This document shows, in pieces, positions 15,797 to 23,329 of a DNA stretch of 64,000 nucleotides. The translations under genes and the position numbers were made by a program. The notes under the pieces are model-generated. The model searched no databases. It saw only the letters and a list, made by a program, of their open reading frames with translations, and was not told the DNA's origin. Numbering within the stretch: position 1 is the first letter of the stretch; every line of letters begins with the position of its first letter. Origin of the DNA: Streptomyces alfalfae (lineage in GTDB: Bacteria; Actinomycetota; Actinomycetes; Streptomycetales; Streptomycetaceae); contig NZ_QEXM01000043.1 of assembly GCF_004127445.1 (NCBI RefSeq), forward strand, positions 62,001 through 126,000. Direction: 5' to 3'.

Positions 15797-16600
15797 CAGG
15801 AAGTTGTTGACGAACTTCTGCACCTCCGCCTTCTCCGTCGTGTCCCGCACGTCCAGACGGTCAACCCATTCGACCCCGGCGTTGATCAAGAGGCGGGTTC
15901 GGCTGTGATCGTTCGAGGCCCGCTTGGGGCCCTCATGGTGGGGCCCGTCCACCTCGATCACACCTGCCCGACCCTTGTAAGTGATCAAGAAATCAGGCTC
16001 CCGGGTGGTGCCGAGCACCCTCATCTTGCACAGCGGCATGATGCCGATCGTTTCGTCATCCGGTAGGGCTGCCTGCTTCTCTTTGAGCACCTGGTAGACA
16101 CGGTGCTCCCACTCGTTCGTGAAGTGGAGATCGTCCTCAATCGGGTGCTTCGCTTCGAAGCGAACCTTGCGTGCGTGGTTCGTCGGCCGGGGCCCACCCA
16201 CTCCCCGGAGCTGGTCTCGCCAATTCGGGGCAGGCTTAGGGATTACGGGGCGAACTACGATGGAACCGACGACCACCGTGGCTGCGGCGGGGAGAACGGT
16301 GCACATGGCCGTCTCGATCCGCCCTAGGACCGCGCCGGTGAATTTGGGCACGAGCTGCGGTTCGACCGTGCAATACGCCCTATAGTCGTCCGGTTCGTAG
16401 TCGCCCGAGTTCCACAGAACCAGCTCAACAGTGATCACCTCTGCGGCGAGCAGTGCGGCCTCAACGTCCCCTTGCTGATAAAGGAGCGTGGCAGCAGCTC
16501 CCAACAGCTCCTCGCCCATCTCATGGACCGGCTTAGCCATCATGATCGCATCGAGCGACTCTTCACCCATGTGGAGCATTTTGACAGCCGCCGCTGACAC
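15776..16600 (-). CDS. DUF559/Vsr-like putative nuclease of the integrated element
   Basis: 274 residues from GTG at 16600 (GGAG 7 nt upstream; ATGs at 16579 and 16570 are alternatives). The N-terminal ~155 residues are mostly helical with no recognised domain. The C-terminal ~115 resemble the small PD-(D/E)xK nucleases of the DUF559/Vsr group: Asp203 in EPDFLITYKG, then GVIEVDGPHHEG (Glu216-x-Asp218, with Asp in place of the usual Lys, as in DUF559), then RTRLLINAGVEWVDRLDV matching the R-x3-L-x2-(A/L)-G-(V/Y) strand. Such domains cleave or nick DNA and occur in mobile-element cargo and defence genes. Codon usage is visibly less GC-extreme than host genes. Substrate and a defence role are inference. 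Confidence 0.65.
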   Translation of the reverse strand: MSAAAVKMLHMGEESLDAIMMAKPVHEMGEELLGAAATLLYQQGDVEAALLAAEVITVELVLWNSGDYEPDDYRAYCTVEPQLVPKFTGAVLGRIETAMCTVLPAAATVVVGSIVVRPVIPKPAPNWRDQLRGVGGPRPTNHARKVRFEAKHPIEDDLHFTNEWEHRVYQVLKEKQAALPDDETIGIMPLCKMRVLGTTREPDFLITYKGRAGVIEVDGPHHEGPKRASNDHSRTRLLINAGVEWVDRLDVRDTTEKAEVQKFVNNFLSRLGRR

Positions 16601-16662
16601 TCCAGCACTCCAGCCTGGCGGGGCCCCAATACGCCAGGCCGGTAGGAGAACTTGCCCCCTAC

Positions 16663-16881
16663 CTACTCGCCGACTCGGATAGCTTCCGCGATCTTCTCGG
16701 CGGCCTCGGCGCGCACCATGCCCAGGTGGACGTACGGCTTGCCGCTGTGCGTCACCATCGGCCGCACGCTGCCCCACACGCGTTCCGGCAGGCCCAGCCC
16801 GACCAGAGCGGCCCGGATCGCTTCCGCCGCGTCCGTGGCCGCCTTCCGGCCGTCCCGGTAGGTCCGCATGTCCATCGTCAC
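16663..16881 (-). CDS. 72-residue element protein
   Basis: Encodes MTMDMRTYRDGRKAATDAAE and a short alpha-beta protein including GLPERVWGSVRPMVTHSG, KPYVHLGMVRAEAAEKIAEA. The start overlaps the stop of the upstream 68-residue gene by four bases, indicating a two-gene operon. Small proteins of this size and style are recurrent in actinomycete integrative elements. No known domain; no membrane segment. Confidence 0.6.
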   Translation of the reverse strand: MTMDMRTYRDGRKAATDAAEAIRAALVGLGLPERVWGSVRPMVTHSGKPYVHLGMVRAEAAEKIAEAIRVGE

Positions 16882-17084
16882 CGGTGGCTCCCGGAGTGGT
16901 CACGGCTCTTCATGGCGTGCTTGGCGGCCTGGCCGAAGCCCCCGGCCCCCTCGGCGGCCTGGAGGCTCCGCCACTCTGCCTGACAGGTCGCACACCCCGG
17001 GACCGGAGCGCAGTCCAGCAGCCGGGCGTTGAAGCCCATGGGGAGGTCGATGGGCGGTTCCTGGGTGGTCTTGTGTGTCGGCAT
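16878..17084 (-). CDS. 68-residue element protein with Cys motif
   Basis: Start at ATG 17084 (MPTHKTTQEPPIDLPMGFNA) chosen over upstream starts because a GGGAG lies about 10 nt before it and the upstream translation is poor. Contains C-x6-C-x2-C (LLDCAPVPGCATCQAEW), a possible small zinc site, then an Ala/Gly-rich stretch and a basic end. Coupled to the 72-residue gene. It is divergent from the regulatory trio starting at 17264, so 17085-17263 probably holds the element's control region. Confidence 0.6.
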   Translation of the reverse strand: MPTHKTTQEPPIDLPMGFNARLLDCAPVPGCATCQAEWRSLQAAEGAGGFGQAAKHAMKSRDHSGSHR

Positions 17085-17263
17085 CCGCGTTCCGCTCCCG
17101 GTGGAGATGTGGGCAACCGCTCCTGACGATAGAGAGCGCCAAGGTGCGGGTCCACGAAGTTGCACGCGGTTGCACGTTGGCCCTGAGCAGCCTTGACGCC
17201 CAGACTGGACGCCGTGAGGCTGCGTGCGATCAACCGCAACCCGGATGGACTTGAGGAGGGGCC

Positions 17264-17497
17264 ATGAGCCTACGGTTCGTAGGGAAAGACCCGGAGTCCG
17301 GAGATCACGGTTGCCCGGCGGTGTGGGTGGACGAGGAAACGCAGGATCTCGTCATTCAGGGCGTGACGGCCGATGCCGACACGACCGCCCGGACCGTCCA
17401 GGACAGCCCTCTTCCGGCACACGAGAGCGTGGTACGGCTGCCGCAGCGCATGATTCCGCTGCTGAGGGAGGCACTTGATGGCGCAGAGCCTGAGTAA
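17264..17497 (+). CDS. 77-residue protein preceding DUF6879
   Basis: ATG at 17264 with a strong GAGGAGGGG ribosome site. Encodes a compact protein (MSLRFVGKDPESGDHGCPAV, WVDEETQDLVIQG, SVVRLPQRMIPLLREALDGA). It is the usual first member of a Streptomyces trio in which a small protein precedes a DUF6879 protein and an XRE-DUF5753 regulator, and overlaps the DUF6879 start by 20 nt. The trio is widespread and its biochemical role is not established; toxin-antitoxin-like or signalling roles have been considered. Confidence 0.75.
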   Translation: MSLRFVGKDPESGDHGCPAVWVDEETQDLVIQGVTADADTTARTVQDSPLPAHESVVRLPQRMIPLLREALDGAEPE

Positions 17498-18002
17498 CTT
17501 CACCGACCTGATCCGGTCGGTTGAGCGGTCTGCCGTTCATCTGGAGATGCGCGACGTGTACGCCATCCCGAACGAGGACGAACGCTTCGCGGCGTGGCGG
17601 GAGGGTCACCGGCTCGACCCGGACGACCGCGAGTCGTGGTGGCGGCCCTGGCTCGACGTGGTGCAGGAAGTCACCGCCAAGGGTGTCCGGTTGCGCCGGG
17701 CTCGAATCGTGAGCGAACCGCCCAGCGAGTACATCCGGTACGAGCACTCGTTCACCTTCACCAACATCGCCGCGGGCGAGGAAATCCGCTGGCTGCCCCG
17801 CCGGTTGGCGTCCGGGCTCACGCTGCCCGGGAACGACTTCTGGCTGTTCGACGGGAAGCTCGTCCAGTTCAACGTGTTCGACGGTGAGGGGCGCTGGGTC
17901 CACACTGACCAGACCGATGATCAAACAACCGCCGGCATCTGCGCCGACGCCTTCGAGGCCGTCTGGGACCTGGCCACGCCGCACGACAAATACACCGTCT
18001 GA
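17478..18002 (+). CDS. DUF6879 family protein
   Basis: 174 residues from ATG at 17478, with GGGAGG 6 nt upstream. Family features: SAVHLEMRDVYAIPNEDERFAAWR at the N-terminus, the DRESWWRPWLDVVQEVTAKGVRLRRARIV block, then EYIRYEHSFT and ENIAAGEEIRWLPRR-like sequence, and WLFDGKLVQFNVFDGEGRW near the C-terminus. This aromatic-rich domain is almost always next to XRE-DUF5753 regulators in Streptomyces. It lies 11 bp before such a regulator here. Reading frame intact; function not known. Confidence 0.85.
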   Translation: MAQSLSNFTDLIRSVERSAVHLEMRDVYAIPNEDERFAAWREGHRLDPDDRESWWRPWLDVVQEVTAKGVRLRRARIVSEPPSEYIRYEHSFTFTNIAAGEEIRWLPRRLASGLTLPGNDFWLFDGKLVQFNVFDGEGRWVHTDQTDDQTTAGICADAFEAVWDLATPHDKYTV

Positions 18003-18013
18003 GAGGCAAGTTC

Positions 18014-18866
18014 ATGCCCACATCGCCGCTGTCCACCGCCCAGACTGCCCGCGCGGCCATAGCTGCCCAACTGGACGGCATACGTCGGGACGCGGGGCTG
18101 ACAGGACATGAACTGGCCGTGCGGTGCGGGTGGCACAAGTCGAAGGCCTCCCGCATCGCACGGGCCAAGACAGCCCCCTCCGATGACGACATCCGGGCCT
18201 GGTGCCACGCCTGCGGTGTAGCAGACCGGGCGGCCGATCTGATCGCCGCGTCCCGTACCGCCGAGTCCATGTACGTCCACTGGCGGCAGATCCACCGGGA
18301 CGGGATGCGGAGGGTCCACGAGAAGACCGTCCCCCTGTATGAGCGAACCGCCCGCTTCCGCGTGTACGCCTCCAACGTCGTGCCGGGGATGCTCCAAGAC
18401 CGCCGACTACGCGACAGGGCTTCTGCGGTCCATCACGGCTTTCCAGGGCACCCCTGACGACGTGGCCGACGCCGTACAGGCACGCCTCAACCGGTCCCGC
18501 GTCGTCCACGAGGGCAACCACCGGTTCGGGCTGCTGCTCGAAGAAGCCGTTCTGTACTACCGGGTCTGCGACGGCCCCGAGCTGGCCGCACAGCTTCGGC
18601 ACCTGCAAGAGATCATGTCCCGGCCGAACGTGTCCCTAGGGATCATCCCGTTCGCGGCCCGGCGCACCGTGTGGCCGCTCGAAGCCTTCTACGCTTTCGA
18701 TGACGCCCAGGTGGCTGTGGAGACCCTGACGGCAGAGGTCAACATCACGGCACCGGGCGAAGTGCGCACATACCTGCGGGCGTTCGCAGAATTGTCCCGG
18801 TCCGCCGTTCACGGACCGGCGGCACGCGAGTGCATCATGCGGGCCCTTGATTCGGCGCTTGAGTAG
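18014..18866 (+). pseudogene. XRE-family HTH - DUF5753 regulator with a frameshift
   Basis: The first frame (ATG 18014) encodes an XRE helix-turn-helix (LDGIRRDAGLTGHELAVRCGWHKSKASRI, residues ~20-47) and the start of DUF5753 up to RVYASNVVPGMLQ. The remainder (TADYATGLLRSITAFQGTPDD through SLGIIPFAARR, FYAFDDAQVAVETL and the C-terminus at 18866) is in another frame. The break is one extra A at 18396-18397: CTCCAAGACC where CTCCAGACC restores the frame. Unless this is a sequencing error, the protein is cut after the DNA-binding domain. Adjacent to its usual DUF6879 partner. Confidence 0.85.
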
Positions 18867-19201
18867 CTCTCGACCGGCATTCACGGCAACGACGCCGCCC
18901 TTCGGGAAGGCCCCCTTTCCGCCTGGGCATGGCTTCCCGCGACCCGCACACGGAATGACGCCAGCCATTCGGCACGACATTCCATCGGCGCGAGCATGGG
19001 CGCACCATTCGCGACGTCTTCACACATGTCGCCCGCACGCATGTCGACTGCAGCGAATACGCACCGGGTCGCGGCAGAGAAATCCGTGATCGACGGCGGC
19101 CGGTGATCCGGTGCAGCGGTCGCCGTGACCGCGCACCTGGCGGAAGATGGTGACCGACGCGAACAAGATCCTTGCCGACCGGCCGCCGCAGACACGCCTC
19201 G
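18867..19201. other. non-coding or decayed stretch before integrase remnant
   Basis: No convincing gene on either strand. The stretch has lower GC than the host genes and short interrupted frames, consistent with the eroded 5' part of the integrase gene, but no recognisable integrase motif was seen here. Confidence 0.4.
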
Positions 19202-19336
19202 CTCCCGCTCAAGCATCGGGAGTCGGTCAGGGCGGCACGGAAGCGGCCAGGCCACTCGTCGGCGGCGATCACGCTGGACACGTATAGCCGCCTGACGGGT
19301 ACGAAGTACGTCACTGACAGTGATAGGCGCAGGTGA
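19202..19336 (+). pseudogene. tyrosine recombinase (integrase) C-terminal remnant
   Basis: The frame reads LKHRESVRAARKRPGHSSAA, then ITLDTYSRL, and stops at TGA 19334-19336. GHSSAAITLDTY is the box II signature of phage/AICE tyrosine integrases, with the nucleophilic tyrosine at codon 19283-19285. The catalytic Arg and upstream domains are missing or unrecognisable. The remnant ends 6 bp before the ligase ATG and right beside the right direct repeat, the usual position of an integrase gene relative to its attachment site. Confidence 0.8.
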
Positions 19337-19342
19337 CCGACC

Positions 19343-20446
19343 ATGGATCTCCCCGTGATGCCACCCGTGAAGCCCATGCTCGCCAAGCCCGTGGCGACGA
19401 TTCCCCCGGGCATGCAGTACGAGGCCAAGTGGGACGGGTTCCGGGCCATCGTCTTCCGGGACCGGGGTGAGCTGGAGATCGGCAGCCGGACGGGGAAGCC
19501 GCTCACCCGGTACTTCCCCGAGCTGGTGGCGGCCCTGCGGGAGCGGCTGCCCGCGCGCTGCGTGCTGGACGGCGAGGTCGTGATCGCGCGGGACGGGCAC
19601 CTCGACTTCGACGCGCTCAGCGAACGCATCCACCCGGCGGCCTCGCGCGTCGCGACGCTCGCCGAGCGCACGCCCGCCTCCTTCGTCGCCTTCGACGTCC
19701 TGGCGCTGGGCGACGAGGCGCTGCTCGACACCCGTATGGACGACCGCCGCGCCCGCCTGGTGGAGGCGCTGGACGGGGTGACGCCGCCGGTCCACGTGGC
19801 GCCGGCGACCACGGACGTCGACGTGGCGCGGCGCTGGTTCGACCAGTTCGAGGGCGCGGGCCTGGACGGCGTGATCGCCAAGCCGCTCGATCTGCGCTAC
19901 CGCCAGAACGAGCGCTCCATGTTCAAGATCAAGCATGAGCGCACGGCGGACTGCGTGGTCGCCGGCTACCGCTTCCACAAGAGCGGGCCCGTCGTCGGCT
20001 CGCTCCTCCTCGGCCTCTACGACGACCACGGCGCCCTGCAGCACGTGGGCGTCGCCGCCGCGTTCTCCATGGCGCGGCGGGCGGAGCTGATCGACGAGCT
20101 GGAGCCGCTGCGCCTGGAGTCCGCCGCGGACCACCCCTGGGCGGCCTGGGGCGACGAGGCGGCGCACGAGGGGGCGCGGATGCCGGGCGCGCCGAGCCGC
20201 TGGACGGGCAAGAAGGACCTGTCGTGGGTGCCGCTGCGCCCCGAGCGGGTCTGCGAGGTCGCGTACGACCACATGGAGAACGGACAGCGCTTCCGCCACA
20301 CGGCGAGATTCCGCGCCTGGCGCCCCGACCGCGAGGCGGAGAGCTGCACCTACGCCCAACTGGAGGAGCCGGTCTCGTACTCCCTGGAGGACGTGCTCGG
20401 CGGCCCCGGGCCGGGCGCTCAGCGCCGCAATCACGCCAACCTGTGA
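19343..20446 (+). CDS. ATP-dependent DNA ligase (LigC/LigD ligase-domain type)
   Basis: 367 residues. Nucleotidyltransferase motifs are visible: motif I YEAKWDGFRA with catalytic Lys29, motif III region VLDGEVVI and FVAFDVL, motif IV GLDGVIAKPLD, and motif V SMFKIKHERTADCVVAGY. The OB domain follows (VGSLLLGLYDDHGALQHVG to the C-terminus). Family function is sealing of breaks in non-homologous end joining with the LigD-type polymerase. The first ~12 nt of coding sequence (ATGGATCTCCCC) come from the integrated element and differ synonymously from the original start preserved at 15283. The native promoter now lies 4 kb upstream, so expression must come from element sequence (inference). Confidence 0.93.
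   Translation: MDLPVMPPVKPMLAKPVATIPPGMQYEAKWDGFRAIVFRDRGELEIGSRTGKPLTRYFPELVAALRERLPARCVLDGEVVIARDGHLDFDALSERIHPAASRVATLAERTPASFVAFDVLALGDEALLDTRMDDRRARLVEALDGVTPPVHVAPATTDVDVARRWFDQFEGAGLDGVIAKPLDLRYRQNERSMFKIKHERTADCVVAGYRFHKSGPVVGSLLLGLYDDHGALQHVGVAAAFSMARRAELIDELEPLRLESAADHPWAAWGDEAAHEGARMPGAPSRWTGKKDLSWVPLRPERVCEVAYDHMENGQRFRHTARFRAWRPDREAESCTYAQLEEPVSYSLEDVLGGPGPGAQRRNHANL
19355..19431 (+). repeat. attR: 77-bp direct repeat, right copy
   Basis: Identical to 15295-15371. Covers ligase codons 5-29 plus two bases, ending exactly after the catalytic lysine codon AAG and the TG of the next codon. Right junction of the element. Confidence 0.92.
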
Positions 20447-20454
20447 TCGCGCAC

Positions 20455-20478
20455 CCCCGTGTCTTCCGCCCCACGGGG
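20455..20478 (+). terminator. weak hairpin after ligase gene
   Basis: 7-bp stem CCCCGTG/CACGGGG (20455-20461 with 20472-20478), shortly after the ligase stop. Moderate strength only. Confidence 0.4.
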
Positions 20479-20536
20479 CACGGCCATATGCTCCACCGCC
20501 TGACACGTCAGTTACCGACGGTAAGGGGGACGGGGC

Positions 20537-22330
20537 ATGGGGCACAGCGGTGTCGGGGGCAGCACGAGACGGGGGTTCGTCGCGGGGGCCGCGGCGGTCG
20601 GAGGGGCCGCCGCGATGGGCCTGGGGACGGGGGTCGCGCGGGCGGCCGGCACAAAAGCGGGGGCCCCGCGGGCGCAGCAGTCCGTGGCCGTGCTCGGCGG
20701 CGGGGTCGCGGGGCTGACGGCCGCGCACGAGCTGGCCGAGCGCGGCTTCGACGTCACGGTCTTCGAACGCAGGGCGCTCGGCGGCAAGGCCCGCAGCATG
20801 GACGTGCCGGACAGCGCGAAGGGCGGGCGGAAGCCGCTGCCGGGCGAGCACGGCTTCCGCTTCATCCCCGGGATCTACCACAACCTGCCGGACACCATGC
20901 GGCGCATCCCCTTCCCCGGGAACGCCCGCGGCGTCTGGGACAATCTCGTCGCCCCGCGCGAGATGTCGTTCGCGCGCACCGGCCGCGAGGACCTGCGCAT
21001 GCCGATCCCGTGGCCGGGCACGGAGCCCGAGCGGCTCACCCTGGACGACATCCGCCGGGCCCTCACCGCCCTGCTCGACACGGCCCTCAACCTGCCGGCC
21101 CACGAGGTCGCGTACTTCGTGAACCGCGCCCTGGTCTTCCTCACGAGCTGCGACGAGCGCCGTGACGACGACTGGGAGGCGACGCCGTGGTGGGACTTCG
21201 TGCGGGCCGAGCGGATGTCGAAGGACTACCAGCGCGTCCTGGCCATCGGCGTCACCCGCAACATCGTCGCGACCAAGGCGGAGGAGGCGAGCACCCGCAC
21301 CGTCGGCACGCTGGGCGAGGCCTTCGTCCTCAACGCGCTCGGGCAGGGCGCCGACGGCCCGCCCGACCGGCTGCTCAACGCCCCCACGAACGAGGCGTGG
21401 ATCGACCCGTGGGTGGCCCATCTGACGTCGCTCGGCGTGCGGTTCGAGATCGGGTGGACGGTGCGCGAGCTGGTGTTCGGCGGCGGCCGGATCACCAGGA
21501 CCGTCGCCGAGGACCCGGACGGCGTGCGGCGTGACATCACCGCCGACCACTACGTGCAGGCGATGCCGGTGGAGCACGCGCGCAGGACATGGGGCGCCGC
21601 GCTGAGGGCGGCCGACCCGCAGCTCGCGCGCTGCGACAAGCTCCGCACGGACTGGATGACCGGCATCCAGTTCTATCTGACCGAGCGGCCTCCGGTGGTG
21701 AAGGGCCACTTCAACTGCATCGACTCGCCGTGGTCGCTGACCGGCATCGCCCAGGCGGGCCACTGGCCGGACCGCGACTTCGCCGCCGACTACGGCGACG
21801 GCGTCGCGGTCGAGTGCCTGTCGGTGGACATCTCCGAGTGGGACAAGCCGGGGATGCTCTACGGCAAGACGGCCAAGCAGTGCACCAGGGACGAGGTCGC
21901 CAAGGAGGTGTGGGCGCAGCTCAAGGCCGCGCTGAACGACACGGGCAAGACGGTCCTGAGCGACGGCACGCTGCACTCGTGGTTCCTCGACCCGGGCGTC
22001 GACGGCCTCGGCACACCGCACCCCACCAACGAGGACGAACTGCTCATCCACCCCGTCGGCACCTTCCACAACCGCCCCTCGGCGGCGACGAAGATCCCCA
22101 ACCTCTTCCTCGCCGGCGACTACGTCTCCGTCGACATCGACCTCGCCACGATGGAGGGCGCCAACGCCGCCGCCCGCCAGGCGGTCAACGCCCTGCTGGA
22201 GCGGTCCGGTTCGGATCAGAGGCCCTGCACGGTGACGCCCCTGTTCCGGCCCCCGGAGATCGAGCTGGCCAAGCGCCATGACCGCACCCGCCACCGGCTC
22301 GGCCTGCGTAACGTTCTCGACGTGGGCTGA
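20537..22330 (+). CDS. Tat-exported FAD-dependent amine-oxidase/desaturase-like protein
   Basis: 597 residues with a twin-arginine leader (STRRGFVAGAAAVGGAAAMG). Then comes an FAD-binding dinucleotide fold (SVAVLGGGVAGLTAAHELAERGFDVTVFE, residues ~49-77) and GGKARSM, the hallmark of the phytoene-desaturase/hydroxysqualene-dehydroxylase/amine-oxidase group. The C-terminus has NLFLAGDYVSVDIDLATMEGANAAARQAVNALL, closing the FAD site. It resembles the 'FAD-dependent oxidoreductase, hydroxysqualene dehydroxylase-like' proteins, but a Tat signal is unusual for a carotenoid or hopanoid enzyme, so the substrate is open. It is monocistronic and not accompanied by terpenoid genes here. Confidence 0.8.
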   Translation: MGHSGVGGSTRRGFVAGAAAVGGAAAMGLGTGVARAAGTKAGAPRAQQSVAVLGGGVAGLTAAHELAERGFDVTVFERRALGGKARSMDVPDSAKGGRKPLPGEHGFRFIPGIYHNLPDTMRRIPFPGNARGVWDNLVAPREMSFARTGREDLRMPIPWPGTEPERLTLDDIRRALTALLDTALNLPAHEVAYFVNRALVFLTSCDERRDDDWEATPWWDFVRAERMSKDYQRVLAIGVTRNIVATKAEEASTRTVGTLGEAFVLNALGQGADGPPDRLLNAPTNEAWIDPWVAHLTSLGVRFEIGWTVRELVFGGGRITRTVAEDPDGVRRDITADHYVQAMPVEHARRTWGAALRAADPQLARCDKLRTDWMTGIQFYLTERPPVVKGHFNCIDSPWSLTGIAQAGHWPDRDFAADYGDGVAVECLSVDISEWDKPGMLYGKTAKQCTRDEVAKEVWAQLKAALNDTGKTVLSDGTLHSWFLDPGVDGLGTPHPTNEDELLIHPVGTFHNRPSAATKIPNLFLAGDYVSVDIDLATMEGANAAARQAVNALLERSGSDQRPCTVTPLFRPPEIELAKRHDRTRHRLGLRNVLDVG

Positions 22331-22360
22331 GACCGGCACCGTATGGGGTAAGACGTACGC

Positions 22361-23290
22361 ATGAGACGGTGGGCGCGGACGCGGGCAGGGGCCGGGGCGG
22401 TGGCGCTCGCCGCCCTGGCCGTCGGCTGCACGATTCAGACCGAGGGGGGCGGGGCGGCCCAGGGCTCCGAGGGCGGCGGTTCCGTCCTCGCCGTGAAGAT
22501 CGACAATGTGGGCGCCGCGCGCCCGCAGACCGGCATCGACGCCGCCGACGTCATCTACGTCGAGCAGGTGGAGGCCGGGCTCAGCCGTCTGATGGCGGTG
22601 TTCGCCACCGAACTGCCGCCGGTCATCGGCCCGGTGCGCAGCGCGCGCGAGACGGACCTCGAACTCCTGCGGCAGTTCGACCGGCCCGCCCTCGCCTTCT
22701 CCGGAGCGCAGTCGAAGCTCCTGCCGCTGATCGACGGCTCGCCCCTGCGGGCCCTGCCGCCCGGCAAGGCGCCCGGTGACGCCTACTACCGGGACGGCGG
22801 CAGGGCGGCGCCGCACAACCTCTTCGTACGCCCGAAGGCCCTGGACAGCGGCGCCCGCGCGGGGGCGCTGGAGAGCACCGGGTTCCGGTTCGGCCCGCGC
22901 CCGGCCGGCGGCACACCGGAGACCCGGCGGACGGTGCGGTACCCCTCGGCGAGCTTCACGTTCGACTGGGTGGAGTACGAGGGGCGCTGGCGCGTGGCCA
23001 TGGACGGGACGCGCGCGCGGACGTCCGGCGGCAAGGAGCTGCGGCCGTCCACGGTCGTCGTGCAGTACGTGAAGGTGCGTCCGTCCCGCTTCCACGACCG
23101 CTCGGGAAGCGTCACGCCGTTCACCGAGACGGTGGGCGAGGGCACGGCGCGCGTCCTGCGGGACGGACGTGCCTACGAAGCGCGCTGGGAGCGGCCATCG
23201 GCCGGGGACGGCACGCGGTTCACGACGCCCGGCGGCGAACCGCTGCCGTTCGCCGCCGGGCAGGTGTGGGTCGTGTACGCGAAGGCGTGA
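22361..23290 (+). CDS. DUF3048 domain lipoprotein
   Basis: 309 residues. The signal peptide ends in a lipobox (ALAVGC, Cys near 23), predicting a membrane-anchored extracellular lipoprotein. The DUF3048 domain is clear: AVKIDNVGAARPQTGIDAAD, DVIYVEQVEAGLSRLMAVF, IGPVRSARETDLELLRQFD, ALAFSGAQSKLLPLI, and the C-terminal FTFDWVEYEGRWRVAMDG and VVVQYVKVRPS. The family (YerB-like) is found across Gram-positive bacteria, without an established activity. Transcribed alone; the upstream FAD oxidoreductase ends 30 bp before it, so co-transcription is possible. Confidence 0.88.
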   Translation: MRRWARTRAGAGAVALAALAVGCTIQTEGGGAAQGSEGGGSVLAVKIDNVGAARPQTGIDAADVIYVEQVEAGLSRLMAVFATELPPVIGPVRSARETDLELLRQFDRPALAFSGAQSKLLPLIDGSPLRALPPGKAPGDAYYRDGGRAAPHNLFVRPKALDSGARAGALESTGFRFGPRPAGGTPETRRTVRYPSASFTFDWVEYEGRWRVAMDGTRARTSGGKELRPSTVVVQYVKVRPSRFHDRSGSVTPFTETVGEGTARVLRDGRAYEARWERPSAGDGTRFTTPGGEPLPFAAGQVWVVYAKA

Positions 23291-23329
23291 ACGCCGCGCG
23301 GGCATGCGCCGGGCCACGGGCCGGCCGGG

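Larger units (their letters stand above)
15295..19431. mobile_element. ~4 kb integrated element in a DNA ligase gene (decayed AICE/island)
   Basis: Bounded by the 77-bp direct repeats at 15295-15371 and 19355-19431; one repeat unit plus element is 4,060 bp. Integration split the ligase gene near its 5' end, but the right repeat carries a replacement start region that restores the whole ligase frame. Contents: possible recombinase arm sites on the left, a short frame, a DUF559-like nuclease gene and two small leftward genes, a rightward regulatory trio (77-residue protein, DUF6879, XRE-DUF5753), and the C-terminal remnant of a tyrosine integrase abutting the right junction. No replication, transfer or excisionase gene was recognised. 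The small-gene/DUF6879/XRE-DUF5753 content is common in actinomycete integrative elements. Probably immobile now. Confidence 0.85.

Noticed and set aside
15583..15810. 75-residue ORF MIIMTLDLPDLSTLHR...
   Set aside because: Only the first ~15 residues look protein-like; the rest is Arg/Pro-rich, and the better frame from 15635 overlaps it. Treated as part of one decayed small gene.
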